Notes under the pieces: model-generated
What the model saw: only the letters and a program-made list of their open reading frames with translations
Told to the model about the DNA's origin: nothing
Databases searched by the model: none
DNA from: Paenarthrobacter sp. A20
Lineage (GTDB): Bacteria; Actinomycetota; Actinomycetes; Actinomycetales; Micrococcaceae
DNA: 64,000 nucleotides
Direction: 5' to 3'
NCBI RefSeq assembly: GCF_024168825.1
Contig: NZ_JALJWH010000001.1
Coordinates: forward strand, 1,550,001-1,614,000
Shown: positions 24,075 to 32,758 of the stretch, one piece after another
How the letters are laid out: the number at the start of each line of letters is the position of its first letter
Position numbering within the stretch: the stretch's first letter is position 1
Made by a program: the position numbers and the translations under genes

Positions 24075-25253
24075 ATGGTGCTCGATGCGTTTTCGGTAAG
24101 AGTTGCCCTGGGCGTGGTTACAGTGACTCTCCTGGTGCTGTTCTGTACCTCATTCCACCGCACGCGCTCGCCGTATGCAGGCTGGTGGAGCCTGGCCTTG
24201 CTGGAGTTCATGGTGGGCAATGCTGCTTTCCTTCTGAACGGCACCCCTCACCAACAGTGGGCCAACCCCTTGGGCAACGTCCTGGTGGTGGCGGGTGCAT
24301 TCAGCGTTTGGGCTGGGGCGAAGACCCTGCGGGACCAGAAAGCGCCGCCGTGGCAGTTGGCCATTGGACCAGCCGTAACAGCTATCGCTTCCATCCTGGA
24401 GAGCCCCGCAACCAATGTGTGGTCCGGAGGGTTCGTGTACCTGGCCATGATGACCGTGGGCATTTCGTTGGCCGCCTACGATCTGTGGTTCATCAAGTCC
24501 TCGCACTCCCAAGTCCACAAAGCGCTGTCCATTGCCGCAGGCCTGTTGGCCATCTATTACATGGGCCGCTGGATGGTTTATGCATTGGAGGGACCGGCGA
24601 GCCACGCCTTCACCACCTACTTTGGCCCCGGACCCTCCGCGCTGATATCCATGGTTCTTCTGGTCACCGTGTCTTTCAGCATGACAGCGCTCACCAGCGA
24701 TCAGCTCATCAGGGGCCTCAAGGAACGCGCAGCCCGGGATCACCTCACCGGCCTCCTCAACCGCGGCACCTTCCTGGACTTGGCCGGTACTGAACTGAAC
24801 CGACTGCACTCCACGGGATCCGGCGCGGCTGTAGTCCTGGCCGACCTGGACCACTTCAAAGCTGTCAACGACGAATACGGCCATGGTGCCGGGGATGTGG
24901 CCCTGCGGGCCTTCGCCGAAGCCTGCGGCGCTTCGGTCAGGTCCACGGACCTCATCGGACGCTACGGCGGCGAAGAGTTCATTCTGTTCCTGCCCGGGGC
25001 CACCCAGGATCGTGCCGAAAGCATCGCAGCGGAAATCAGCCGCCGCATGGCAGCCACACCGGCGCCTGAAGGCGTCTCCTTCCCCACCATCAGCTACGGA
25101 GTCACCTCCAGCATCCCTGCCGGCGCCGATCTGACATTCATGATCGAAGTAGCGGACGCAGCCCTCTACAGCGCCAAAGCACAAGGAAGAAACCGGATTG
25201 TAGGAGCTGACCGCCTCGAGGCGGCAATTATCGCGGATGAGGCACGATCATGA
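24075..25253 (+). CDS. Membrane diguanylate cyclase (GGDEF)
   Basis: The 392-residue protein has about six N-terminal hydrophobic segments (residues 5-210) acting as an unnamed sensor module, then a complete GGDEF domain: DHLTGLLNRGTFLD, LADLDHFKAVNDEYGHGAGD and RYGGEEFILFLPG. The active-site GGEEF (about 298-302) is intact, and the inhibitory RSTD motif (from Arg289) lies exactly five residues before it, so product inhibition is expected. The ATG at 24075 has TGAGGGGG 8 bases upstream and is preferred over 24042. It makes cyclic di-GMP, presumably for the upstream synthase. The stop overlaps the next start (ATGA). Confidence 0.92.
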   Translation: MVLDAFSVRVALGVVTVTLLVLFCTSFHRTRSPYAGWWSLALLEFMVGNAAFLLNGTPHQQWANPLGNVLVVAGAFSVWAGAKTLRDQKAPPWQLAIGPAVTAIASILESPATNVWSGGFVYLAMMTVGISLAAYDLWFIKSSHSQVHKALSIAAGLLAIYYMGRWMVYALEGPASHAFTTYFGPGPSALISMVLLVTVSFSMTALTSDQLIRGLKERAARDHLTGLLNRGTFLDLAGTELNRLHSTGSGAAVVLADLDHFKAVNDEYGHGAGDVALRAFAEACGASVRSTDLIGRYGGEEFILFLPGATQDRAESIAAEISRRMAATPAPEGVSFPTISYGVTSSIPAGADLTFMIEVADAALYSAKAQGRNRIVGADRLEAAIIADEARS

Positions 25254-25753
25254 CCTTCAACGAACTCACCACCAGGATCCAGGTCCAGCACACCCAGGAG
25301 CTATCCGCCTTCCGGCAAAACATCACCAGTGCTCCCTACATGGCGGGAACACCCACCTCGCTGAATGCGGACCGCCGCTCGGTCAGGATGGGGCCTGTTC
25401 AGTCGGTGGAGGATGGAAATGCCAACCTGACCATAGTGGCCGACGTCGAAGGCCTCGCCTGGTTCACGGCCGACAAAGGCCTTCTGGGAAGCTGCATCAC
25501 AGTATCCATCGCGGGACACCGCAGGAATACCGGCACCCGCGTCCACCTTCCGCTGGCCGAATGCGACGCTTGGATCGAGGCCATCCTCGGCGGATCCTGG
25601 ATCACCCACGTGTACCGCGCCGGCAAGCGGGTGGAGCCTGACGGCAGGCTGGACATTGCCTCCTACCGGCTCTTCCTGGACGAACGCCGCAATCCCGTGG
25701 ACAAACCTCAGGCTGTCGCCGACACCACGCTGCGGCGCCTGGAAGAATCGTGA
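25250..25753 (+). CDS. Unknown 167-aa protein between two c-di-GMP enzymes
   Basis: I do not recognise this protein. It is soluble, with no signal peptide. The N-terminal helix FNELTTRIQVQHTQELSAFRQ is followed by an apparently beta-rich core (LTIVADVEGLAWFTAD, then GSCITVSIAGHRRNTGTRVHLPL). Both ends overlap neighbours by 4 bases (ATGA), so it is translationally coupled to the cyclase before it and the GGDEF-EAL protein after it. A small beta-barrel c-di-GMP effector or an adaptor is possible, but the PilZ signature RXXXR...DXSXXG is not seen. Confidence 0.7.
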   Translation: MTFNELTTRIQVQHTQELSAFRQNITSAPYMAGTPTSLNADRRSVRMGPVQSVEDGNANLTIVADVEGLAWFTADKGLLGSCITVSIAGHRRNTGTRVHLPLAECDAWIEAILGGSWITHVYRAGKRVEPDGRLDIASYRLFLDERRNPVDKPQAVADTTLRRLEES

Positions 25754-27171
25754 CCAGCACCAAGCCTCGAAGGCTGGTCTCAACTGACGATGCCCGCATC
25801 GAAAAACTGGAACGGCACGTCCAGGCCCTGATGCAAGAGCTCCACCAAGCACGTTATGAGCAGCGGCGGGAGGCGCTCACCGATGCGCTCACCGGGCTCG
25901 GCAACCGTTTGGCCTTGGTGGACGCGTTCACCGCGGCCCGCGATTCCGCTGCCCGGGGCGCCGCTCCGCCTGTGCTACTCCTGCTGAACCTGGACAGTTT
26001 CAAAGCACTAAAGAACTCTGCCGGCCATGCCGCGGGTGACCAGGTTCTGGTCACCGTTGCGATGCGCATACAGTCGGCTGTCCGGGAGAACGACGTCGTT
26101 ACCCGCCTGGGTGGCGACGAATTCGCCGTGCTGTTGCCCGCCACGCCCCAAACCCGGGCCACCGCCGTCGGCAACCGGATCCTGGCCGCGCTGGAACCCG
26201 CCATCGATCTCGGGAACAACAGTGTCCGCTGCGGTGCCAGCATGGGCCTGCGGATCGCAGAGCCGCACCACACCCTCGAGGACCTCCTCCAGGAAGCCGA
26301 TTTTGCGGTCGACGAGTCCAAGAGCGAGGGACGTAGCAAGCTCAAGGTGTTCGACCCTGCCACCCTGCACGCCCGTCAGCTCCAGCGGCAGATTGTGGGC
26401 GAACTTCGCGAAGCGATCCGCTCGGATCAGCTGGTTCTCTTCTATCAACCGATCGTGGAACTGGCGAGTGGAAGGTTAGAGGGCTGCGAGGCCTTGGTCC
26501 GCTGGAACCACCCCGTACATGGCCTCATCATGCCGGACCAGTTCATCCCTGTTGCCGAAGCGACGGGGCTCATCGCGGAGCTGGGCAGGTGGGTCCTGCG
26601 TACCGCCGTGGGTCAACTCCGGCATTGGCGGGACAACCCGGCCACCGCACACCATGACTTTTCCATGCGCATCAATGTTTCAGCCGCGGACCTTCAAAGC
26701 CTGGAATTCGTGGACGACGTCAGCGAGGCCCTGGCGGAGGAAAGCCTGACCCCGGAATCCCTGGTCCTGGAGTTGACCGAGAGCGCCATCATCCAGAACA
26801 ACGAACTGGACCGATACACCCTGGCAAGCCTGCACAGGCTTGGCGTGGGAATGGAGATCGACGACTTCGGTGCCGGCTACTCGTCCATGGGCTACCTGAG
26901 GAAACTCCCCGTGGACCGGGTAAAAGTGGACCGGCAGTTCGTGAAGGACCTCGGAAAAGACCCTTCCCAGCTCAAGTTCCTTGCCGCCATCCAGGAGGTC
27001 ATCCGATCGTGCGGGCTTGAAGGCGTTTGGGAAGGCATCGAGACCGCCGACGAGGCAGAGGCGCTGCGGAGCATCGGCTGCGCAAGCGGCCAAGGCTATT
27101 ACTTCGGCAGGCCTTTGCCGGAGGGCGAATTCACGGCGCAGCTGGCGCGGCAGACTGTTTGGCCGGCTTAA
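25750..27171 (+). CDS. Bifunctional GGDEF-EAL cyclic di-GMP enzyme
   Basis: The 473-residue soluble protein starts with a helical segment (15-45), then a GGDEF domain and an EAL domain. GGDEF 121-125 is intact, with an RxxD I-site at 112-115. The EAL domain has CEALVRW (near 246), INVSAADL, LELTESAI, DDFGAGYSS, VKVDRQFVKDL and EGIET, so metal-binding and general-base residues look complete. Both synthesis and hydrolysis of cyclic di-GMP are possible. It starts at GTG overlapping the preceding stop. A 63-bp palindromic repeat follows, 6 bp after the stop. Confidence 0.93.
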   Translation: MTSTKPRRLVSTDDARIEKLERHVQALMQELHQARYEQRREALTDALTGLGNRLALVDAFTAARDSAARGAAPPVLLLLNLDSFKALKNSAGHAAGDQVLVTVAMRIQSAVRENDVVTRLGGDEFAVLLPATPQTRATAVGNRILAALEPAIDLGNNSVRCGASMGLRIAEPHHTLEDLLQEADFAVDESKSEGRSKLKVFDPATLHARQLQRQIVGELREAIRSDQLVLFYQPIVELASGRLEGCEALVRWNHPVHGLIMPDQFIPVAEATGLIAELGRWVLRTAVGQLRHWRDNPATAHHDFSMRINVSAADLQSLEFVDDVSEALAEESLTPESLVLELTESAIIQNNELDRYTLASLHRLGVGMEIDDFGAGYSSMGYLRKLPVDRVKVDRQFVKDLGKDPSQLKFLAAIQEVIRSCGLEGVWEGIETADEAEALRSIGCASGQGYYFGRPLPEGEFTAQLARQTVWPA

Positions 27172-27176
27172 ACAAG

Positions 27177-27239
27177 CAACGCGGGGTCACTTAGGGCCCA
27201 TCCCGAAGGGATTTATGGGCTGTAAGTGACCCCGCGTTG
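27177..27239. repeat. 63-bp palindromic intergenic repeat, copy 2
   Basis: Same element as 11884-11946, with five substitutions in 63 bases by hand alignment. The outer 17 bases of each arm are identical in the two copies; the differences are in the inner stem and loop region. It lies between the convergent GGDEF-EAL and purL genes and is the only element there that could end transcription from both sides. Confidence 0.9.
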
Positions 27240-27255
27240 CTTTAGGCGGGGAGGA

Positions 27256-29565
27256 TCAGCCGAAGTACTTCGGCAGGGTGGCTTCGTGTGCTTCGCGGAG
27301 AGCATCCAGGGAGAGCTCGTCCACGCCGTTGATCTCCAGCTTTCCGCCGGCGGCGTCAACAACGCCGATCCGGAGGTGGGCGAAGCCGCGGGCGGTGCAC
27401 ATGTCCTTGAACCGGACTTCCTCGGAGCGGGGAACGGACACGATCGCACGTGCCTGTGACTCGGAGAAGAGCGCGGTGAACAGGTCCACGCCGTCGCGCT
27501 CCATGAGTTCCTCAAGGGCGATGCGGGCGCCGACGCCGTAGCGCAGCGAGGACTCCACCAAGGCAGCCGCGAGGCCACCCTCGGAGAGGTCGTGTGCTGC
27601 GTCAACCATGCCGTCGCGGGAAGCGTTGATCAGGATCTCGCCCAACGCGCGCTCTGCTGCGAGGTCAACCTTCGGCGGCAGGCCACCGAGGTGTCCGCGG
27701 AGGTTTGACCATTCCGAACCGTCCAACTCTGCTGCGGTGGTGCCCAGCAGGTAGATGGCCTGGCCGTCCTCGCGCCAGCCCGACGGCGTGCGGCGGGCGA
27801 CGTCGTCGAGCTTGCCCAGGACAGCCACCACAGGGGAGGGGTGGATGGGCGTGGTGCCGGTCTGGTTGTACAGGGACACGTTGCCGCCCGTGACCGGGAT
27901 GCCGAGTTCCATGCAGGCGTCGGAGAGGCCACGGATGGCTTCTGCGAGCTGCCACATGACGTCCGGGTCCTCGGGGGAACCGAAGTTCAGGCAGTCGCTG
28001 ACGGCCATCGGAACAGCGCCGGACGTGGCGACGTTGCGGTAGGCCTCGGCCAAGGCAAGCTGTGCACCCTGGTACGGCTCGAGGTAGGTGTAGCGGCCGT
28101 TGGCGTCGGTGGCCAGGGCAACGCCCAGGCCGGTTTCCTCGTCAACGCGGACCACACCGGAGTCGTCCGGGAAGGCCATGGCAGTGTTGCCGCCCACGTA
28201 GCGGTCGTACTGGTTGGTGATCCAGGCCTTGCTGCACATGTTCGGCGATGCCACGAGCTCGGTGACGGCTGCGGCGAGCTCCGAGGGAGCCGAAGGACGG
28301 CCGGCGTCCTCGACGGAACCGGTGAAGGTGTTGGCCTGAACCGAGTCCTGCCACTCCGGGCGGGCGAACGGACGGTCGTAGACCGGTCCGTCGTGCGCTA
28401 CGGTGCGGGGATCGACGTCGACGATTACGTCGCCTTCCCAGGTGATGATGAGGCGACCGGTGTCGGTAACCTCACCCAGCCAGGAGTACTCCACGGCCCA
28501 CTTGTCCATCACGGCTTCGAACGCGGCGATGTTCTCCGGGGTCACGACGGCCATCATGCGTTCCTGCGACTCGGACATGAGGATTTCGCCCGGAGTCAGC
28601 GTGGGGTCGCGCAGCAGGACGGAGGTCAGCTCCACCTGCATGCCGCCGTCGCCATTGGAAGCGAGCTCGGACGTGGCACAGGAAATACCTGCAGCGCCGA
28701 GGTCCTGGATGCCTTCAACCAAGGAGCCCTTGAAGAGCTCCAGGCAGCACTCGATGAGGACCTTCTCAGCGAAGGGGTCACCCACCTGGACGGCCGGACG
28801 CTTGGAGGGCTTGGTGTCATCGAAGGACTCCGAGGCCAGCACCGAAGCGCCGCCGATGCCGTCGCCACCCGTGCGGGCACCGAACAGGACAACCTTGTTG
28901 CCCTTGCCGGAGGCGTTGGCCAGGCGGATGTCCTCGTGGCGCATGACGCCCACGGCCAGTGCGTTCACCAGCGGGTTGCCCTGGTAGACGGAGTCGAAGA
29001 CCATTTCGCCGCCGATGTTCGGCAGGCCAAGGCAGTTGCCGTAGCCGCCGATGCCGGCAACGGCGCCATGCATGACGCGGGCCGTGTCCGGGTGGTCGAT
29101 CGCACCGAAGCGCAACGGGTCCATCACGGCCACCGGGCGGGCACCCATGGAGATGATGTCGCGGACGATGCCGCCGATGCCGGTAGCGGCACCCTGGTAC
29201 GGCTCAACGAACGACGGCGAGTTGTGGGACTCGATCTTGAAGGTCACGGCCCAGCCGTCGCCCAGGTTGGTGACGCCGGCGTTCTCGCCGATGCCCACCA
29301 GCATGTCCTTCTTCATTTCCTCGGTGACCTTCTCGCCGAACTGGCGGAGGTGGTTCTTGGAGGACTTGTAGGAGCAGTGTTCGCTCCACATGACGGAGTA
29401 CATGGCCAGCTCGGCGCCGGTGGGGCGGCGGCCAAGGACCTTGACGATCTCGTCGAATTCGTTCTGCTTCAGGCCCAGTTCGGCCCACGGGAGTTCCGTG
29501 TCCGGGGTCTTGGCCGCGTGCTCAACGGTGTCGATGTTGAACTTCTTGGTGGTTTCCGTGGTCAC
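27256..29565 (-). CDS. purL: Phosphoribosylformylglycinamidine synthase subunit II
   Basis: The 769-residue PurL of the small type acts with PurS and PurQ to amidate FGAR to FGAM in purine synthesis, using ATP and ammonia from PurQ. Visible features are [12 protein letters not shown], the glycine-rich [13 protein letters not shown] and [20 protein letters not shown], two AIR-synthase-like halves and [15 protein letters not shown]. The length is as expected for actinobacterial PurL. The GTG start overlaps the purQ stop (GTGA). It is last in the purSQL operon. Confidence 0.97.
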   Translation of the reverse strand: MTTETTKKFNIDTVEHAAKTPDTELPWAELGLKQNEFDEIVKVLGRRPTGAELAMYSVMWSEHCSYKSSKNHLRQFGEKVTEEMKKDMLVGIGENAGVTNLGDGWAVTFKIESHNSPSFVEPYQGAATGIGGIVRDIISMGARPVAVMDPLRFGAIDHPDTARVMHGAVAGIGGYGNCLGLPNIGGEMVFDSVYQGNPLVNALAVGVMRHEDIRLANASGKGNKVVLFGARTGGDGIGGASVLASESFDDTKPSKRPAVQVGDPFAEKVLIECCLELFKGSLVEGIQDLGAAGISCATSELASNGDGGMQVELTSVLLRDPTLTPGEILMSESQERMMAVVTPENIAAFEAVMDKWAVEYSWLGEVTDTGRLIITWEGDVIVDVDPRTVAHDGPVYDRPFARPEWQDSVQANTFTGSVEDAGRPSAPSELAAAVTELVASPNMCSKAWITNQYDRYVGGNTAMAFPDDSGVVRVDEETGLGVALATDANGRYTYLEPYQGAQLALAEAYRNVATSGAVPMAVSDCLNFGSPEDPDVMWQLAEAIRGLSDACMELGIPVTGGNVSLYNQTGTTPIHPSPVVAVLGKLDDVARRTPSGWREDGQAIYLLGTTAAELDGSEWSNLRGHLGGLPPKVDLAAERALGEILINASRDGMVDAAHDLSEGGLAAALVESSLRYGVGARIALEELMERDGVDLFTALFSESQARAIVSVPRSEEVRFKDMCTARGFAHLRIGVVDAAGGKLEINGVDELSLDALREAHEATLPKYFG

Positions 29566-30335
29566 TTGTCGCCTCCCACAATCTTGGTCAGTACGGAGGT
29601 GAAGAAGCCCAGGCCGTCGGTGTCCAGGCCGCCGGTTCCATCAAGCGATTCGGGACCGAAGCCAGCCTCAACAGCGTGCTCGGGGTGCGGCATGAGGCCC
29701 ACCACGTTGCCCGCGGCGTTGGAGATGCCGGCGATGTCGCGGCGGGAGCCGTTCGGGTTGAAGCCCACGTAGCGGAACACCACGCGGCCCTCAGCCTCGA
29801 GGGCATCCAGGGTCTTCTCGTCGGCGATGTACTGGCCGTCCTGGTTCTTCAACGGCACAATGATTTCCTGGCCGTCCGTGTAGTCCACGGTCCAGGCGGT
29901 GTTGGCGTTCTCCACGCGCAGCGTCTGGTCGCGGCAGATGAACTTCAGGTGGTCGTTCTTGATCATGGACCCGGGCAGCAGGTGCGACTCGGTCAGGATC
30001 TGGAAGCCGTTGCAAATACCCAGAACCGGGAGCTTGGCGTCGGAGTTGGCAGCGTCGATGATCTTGGACATCAACGGAGCGAACCGGGAAATGGCGCCGG
30101 CACGGAGGTAGTCACCGTAGGAGAAACCGCCGGGGATGATGACTGCGTCAACATCGCCGAGTTCGCTGTCGGCGTGCCAGAGCGGCACCGCCGTAGCGCC
30201 TGCAAGCCGCACTGCACGGGCGGCGTCGCGGTCGTCAAGGGTTCCGGGGAAGGTCACAACGCCGATCTTGGCGCCTGCCAAGCGGGGTTCCGCGGCGACG
30301 GCTACAGCCTCGCCAATCAGGGGGATCGACGTCAT
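29562..30335 (-). CDS. purQ: Phosphoribosylformylglycinamidine synthase subunit I (glutaminase)
   Basis: The 257-residue class I glutamine amidotransferase provides ammonia to Pur[19 protein letters not shown] opens the domain, the nucleophile Cys is in [10 protein letters not shown], and the C-terminal MPHPEHAVE holds the His/Glu of the triad. The ATG at 30335 is 1 bp after the purS stop. A leader of about 20 residues precedes the conserved start; an internal start is possible but there is no better ribosome-binding site. Confidence 0.96.
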   Translation of the reverse strand: MTSIPLIGEAVAVAAEPRLAGAKIGVVTFPGTLDDRDAARAVRLAGATAVPLWHADSELGDVDAVIIPGGFSYGDYLRAGAISRFAPLMSKIIDAANSDAKLPVLGICNGFQILTESHLLPGSMIKNDHLKFICRDQTLRVENANTAWTVDYTDGQEIIVPLKNQDGQYIADEKTLDALEAEGRVVFRYVGFNPNGSRRDIAGISNAAGNVVGLMPHPEHAVEAGFGPESLDGTGGLDTDGLGFFTSVLTKIVGGDK

Positions 30336-30336
30336 A

Positions 30337-30588
30337 TCAGGCCTCGACGACCTCGACGTTGACAACATCCTCGATCACCGGGTTGGACAGGAGGGTCTCG
30401 GCAGCTTCACGGGCCTGGGCCAGGATAGCGTCGGTCACCTCGCCGTCGACCGTCAATTCGAAGCGCTTGCCTTGGCGGACTGCGCTGAAGCTGTTGAAGC
30501 CGAGGCGGGGCAGAGCACCCACGATGGCCTTCCCCTGGGGGTCCAGAATCTCGGGCTTGGGCATGACGTCAACGACGATCCGGGGCAT
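30337..30588 (-). CDS. purS: Phosphoribosylformylglycinamidine synthase subunit PurS
   Basis: The 83-residue protein has the PurS pattern [20 protein letters not shown], then [18 protein letters not shown] and a C-terminal [13 protein letters not shown]. It bridges PurQ and PurL in the FGAM synthase complex. The ATG at 30588 has AGGAG 8 bases upstream, which excludes longer in-frame starts. It is the first gene of purSQL. Confidence 0.95.
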   Translation of the reverse strand: MPRIVVDVMPKPEILDPQGKAIVGALPRLGFNSFSAVRQGKRFELTVDGEVTDAILAQAREAAETLLSNPVIEDVVNVEVVEA

Positions 30589-30917
30589 CCGGTAACTCCT
30601 GTGCGTGAGTTGGGTGAACCTTAAATAAGGCTGCCGCGGAGGTGCCGTCTCACGCCGTTCAGCCGCATTCAAACAGCGTTTCGAACACAGGGTTGGACAC
30701 GGTGGTGAACTGCAATGTTTGAACGGCATGGGGGGCGCTCCGCGAGCTTGCACACCCATTCTACCGGGCGCGGCGCGCATACCCTATTCAGCCGGAATGC
30801 GCGAGGGCACCCCGCCGAGGCGGGGCAAATTGGACCAGATGGCGGCCCGATACAGGTACTGGAAAACGGCCGACGGCGGCACTGGCCGCGCGTGGTGGGC
30901 GTCACTAGGATTGCGGC
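30589..30917. other. Intergenic region upstream of purS
   Basis: No gene seen. It contains the near-palindrome CCTTAAATAAGG (30619-30630), about 30 bp before purS, a possible operator or part of the promoter. A CCCCGCC-GAG-GGCGGGG-like hairpin occurs near 30810-30826. No riboswitch fold was recognised. Confidence 0.4.
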
Positions 30918-31103
30918 ATGGCTGAGAAACCGAAATCGATGGTGCTGGGCGTTGTGGCCGCGGCAGTTTTTGCTGGTTTGGGCCGTATGGTCATCCAGAA
31001 AATCATGGCGGACAGGGCTGCCCGCGAGAACCGGGTGACCGCTCCGCTGGATGCGGAAACGCGAGCCAGGATCAGCGACGCCCTGCGCAGGCCAAGTAAG
31101 TAA
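30918..31103 (+). CDS. Small single-pass membrane protein, 61 aa
   Basis: I do not recognise a family. After the basic start MAEKPKS there is one hydrophobic segment (MVLGVVAAAVFAGLGRMVI, about residues 8-26), then a charged helix (KIMADRAARENRV) and a C-terminal basic tail. Arthrobacter-type genomes carry many such small membrane proteins. It stands alone. Confidence 0.65.
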   Translation: MAEKPKSMVLGVVAAAVFAGLGRMVIQKIMADRAARENRVTAPLDAETRARISDALRRPSK

Positions 31104-31264
31104 TACCTAACGTTCAAACCGCCGTTTTGCGGCGGAATGGCGCGGATTAGGGCACAGACAAATGCGCTATTCGAAGGGGTTAAATAGCGTGGTTCCGGCG
31201 TAGTTTGGAGAGTACACGCGGGGTTCAACCCCAGTACTATTCAGGATCCACACCAGGAGGAACA

Positions 31265-31555
31265 ATGACCGAACACGTTGCCGAAGTATCCGCCTGCAGC
31301 GTTGGCACTTGCGGGTTCAACCACAATGGCTGCACGGCCTTCGGAATCACCATTGGCGGAACCACGGATCACGCATCGTGCGCCACGTTCATCGACACGA
31401 ATGCCATGGGTGGCCTCCCCAAGGTCCTCGCCCACGTAGGAGCCTGCCAGCGCTCGGAGTGCGTCCACAACAACAACCTCATGTGCGAGGCACACGACGT
31501 CAAGGTTGGTCCGGGCCGCGAAGCCGCCGACTGCCTGACGTACGAGCACGCCTGA
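31265..31555 (+). CDS. DUF1540 domain protein (two Cys-rich units)
   Basis: The 96-residue protein has two DUF1540-like units, one at about residues 10-42 (CSVGTCGFNHNGCTAFGI, then CATF) and one at 61-93 (CQRSECVHNNNLMC, then CLTY). Each has four cysteines, suggesting metal binding; function unknown. AGGAGG precedes the ATG at 31265, and a strong terminator follows at 31565-31606. Confidence 0.88.
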   Translation: MTEHVAEVSACSVGTCGFNHNGCTAFGITIGGTTDHASCATFIDTNAMGGLPKVLAHVGACQRSECVHNNNLMCEAHDVKVGPGREAADCLTYEHA

Positions 31556-31564
31556 TATTCCACG

Positions 31565-31606
31565 AAGAAGCGGGTCTGCCCTCCTTGGAGGACAGGCCCG
31601 CTTCTT
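31565..31606 (+). terminator. Terminator after the DUF1540 gene
   Basis: AAGAAGCGGG (31565-31574) pairs with CCCGCTTCTT (31597-31606), and an inner CCTCC/GGAGG hairpin lies in the loop. It may also serve the convergent dehydrogenase gene, whose stop is at 31629. Confidence 0.85.
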
Positions 31607-31628
31607 TGTGGGTGCGTGCTACTTCTTC

Positions 31629-32576
31629 CTAGCCGGCCACCTGGTTGGTCAGTGGCTTGCCGTCCTTCAATGCTGAGATGTTCTCCGTGACCAGGTGGGC
31701 CGAACCCTTGGGGCGGTTGCCTGCCACGTGGGGCGTGATGATGAGGTTCGGGGCCGCCCACAGCTTCGAATCGGCGGGCAGCGGCTCAACCTTGGTGACA
31801 TCGAGGGCCGCGGCGCGCAGGCGGCCCTCCTGCAGTGCCGCAAGGAGGGCGTCTTCGTCAACCGTGGCACCGCGGCCCACGTTGACGAATATGGCGGTCT
31901 GGGGGAGGGCTCGGAGGATGTCTTCGTTGAGGGCGTCGGTGGTCTCGTCCGTGGCGGGCAGGATGGAAATCAGGACGTCGGTGGTGCCCAGAACCTCGGG
32001 TAGCTCGCCTGTTGAAACCACAGGGAATCCATAGCGCTCACCCTTGGAGTTGGCCACGCCGGTGACTTTCGCACCCAGGGCGGTCAGCAGGGGAGCGAGC
32101 CGCCCCGCGATGGAGCCGAAGCCCCAAATGGTGACGTTGGCGCCGTCGAGCGTGTAGAGCTGTTCGGTTGCCGGGTTGGACTGTGCCTCGTTGTAGGGCT
32201 TGTTCCACGTGGCTGCCTTTTGGGATTCCAGCAGAACGTCCAGCCTGCGGGTTGCTGCCAGTACGAGCGCCAGGGCGTGTTCGGCGACGGGGCCGTCATG
32301 GAGTGAGCGGCCTGAGGTGATGGCCACGCTGTCTGCGAAGCCTGCTGCCAGCACGGGGTCCGGTCCGGCTGCGAGGGTTTGCACCAGCTTGAGGGTGGGC
32401 ATCGAGCGGGCGGCGTCGGTCAGGTTCTCCGTGGTGTTGCGCCACACCACCAGGACCTCCGCGTCGCGGTGCTCGCTGGGAATGAGTTTGTCTACTGCGT
32501 AAACCACCGCGTTATCCCCTGCCGCGGTGAGGTGGGCGAGGTCAAGGTCGATGGTGTCGGGGACAAGGATTTTCAC
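31629..32576 (-). CDS. D-isomer-specific 2-hydroxyacid dehydrogenase
   Basis: The 315-residue NAD(P)-dependent dehydrogenase has the Rossmann motif TIWGFGSIAGRLAPLL in mid-sequence, FVNVGRGATVDEDALL, the ALDVTKVEPLP block and the ITPHVAGN histidine. The arginine and glutamate of the catalytic set fall within the expected blocks. It interconverts 2-hydroxy acids and 2-keto acids (glyoxylate, hydroxypyruvate or phosphoglycerate types); specificity unknown. It is a single gene, divergent from the sialidase. Confidence 0.92.
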   Translation of the reverse strand: MKILVPDTIDLDLAHLTAAGDNAVVYAVDKLIPSEHRDAEVLVVWRNTTENLTDAARSMPTLKLVQTLAAGPDPVLAAGFADSVAITSGRSLHDGPVAEHALALVLAATRRLDVLLESQKAATWNKPYNEAQSNPATEQLYTLDGANVTIWGFGSIAGRLAPLLTALGAKVTGVANSKGERYGFPVVSTGELPEVLGTTDVLISILPATDETTDALNEDILRALPQTAIFVNVGRGATVDEDALLAALQEGRLRAAALDVTKVEPLPADSKLWAAPNLIITPHVAGNRPKGSAHLVTENISALKDGKPLTNQVAG

Positions 32577-32758
32577 GGCGACTCCAGGGTTCGAAAGACG
32601 TTGGCGGTTTCGCTTTCGAGGCTACAGCTTTGCCGCGTCGAAGGGCTTCCCCCAACTTCATCCCTAGCAATGTGACGCCCAACACCCTATGGTTGTAGGA
32701 CGTTCGACGTAGCACGTAACACGAACGCCCATCGTGATGATTCGAAAGGACACTGGAT

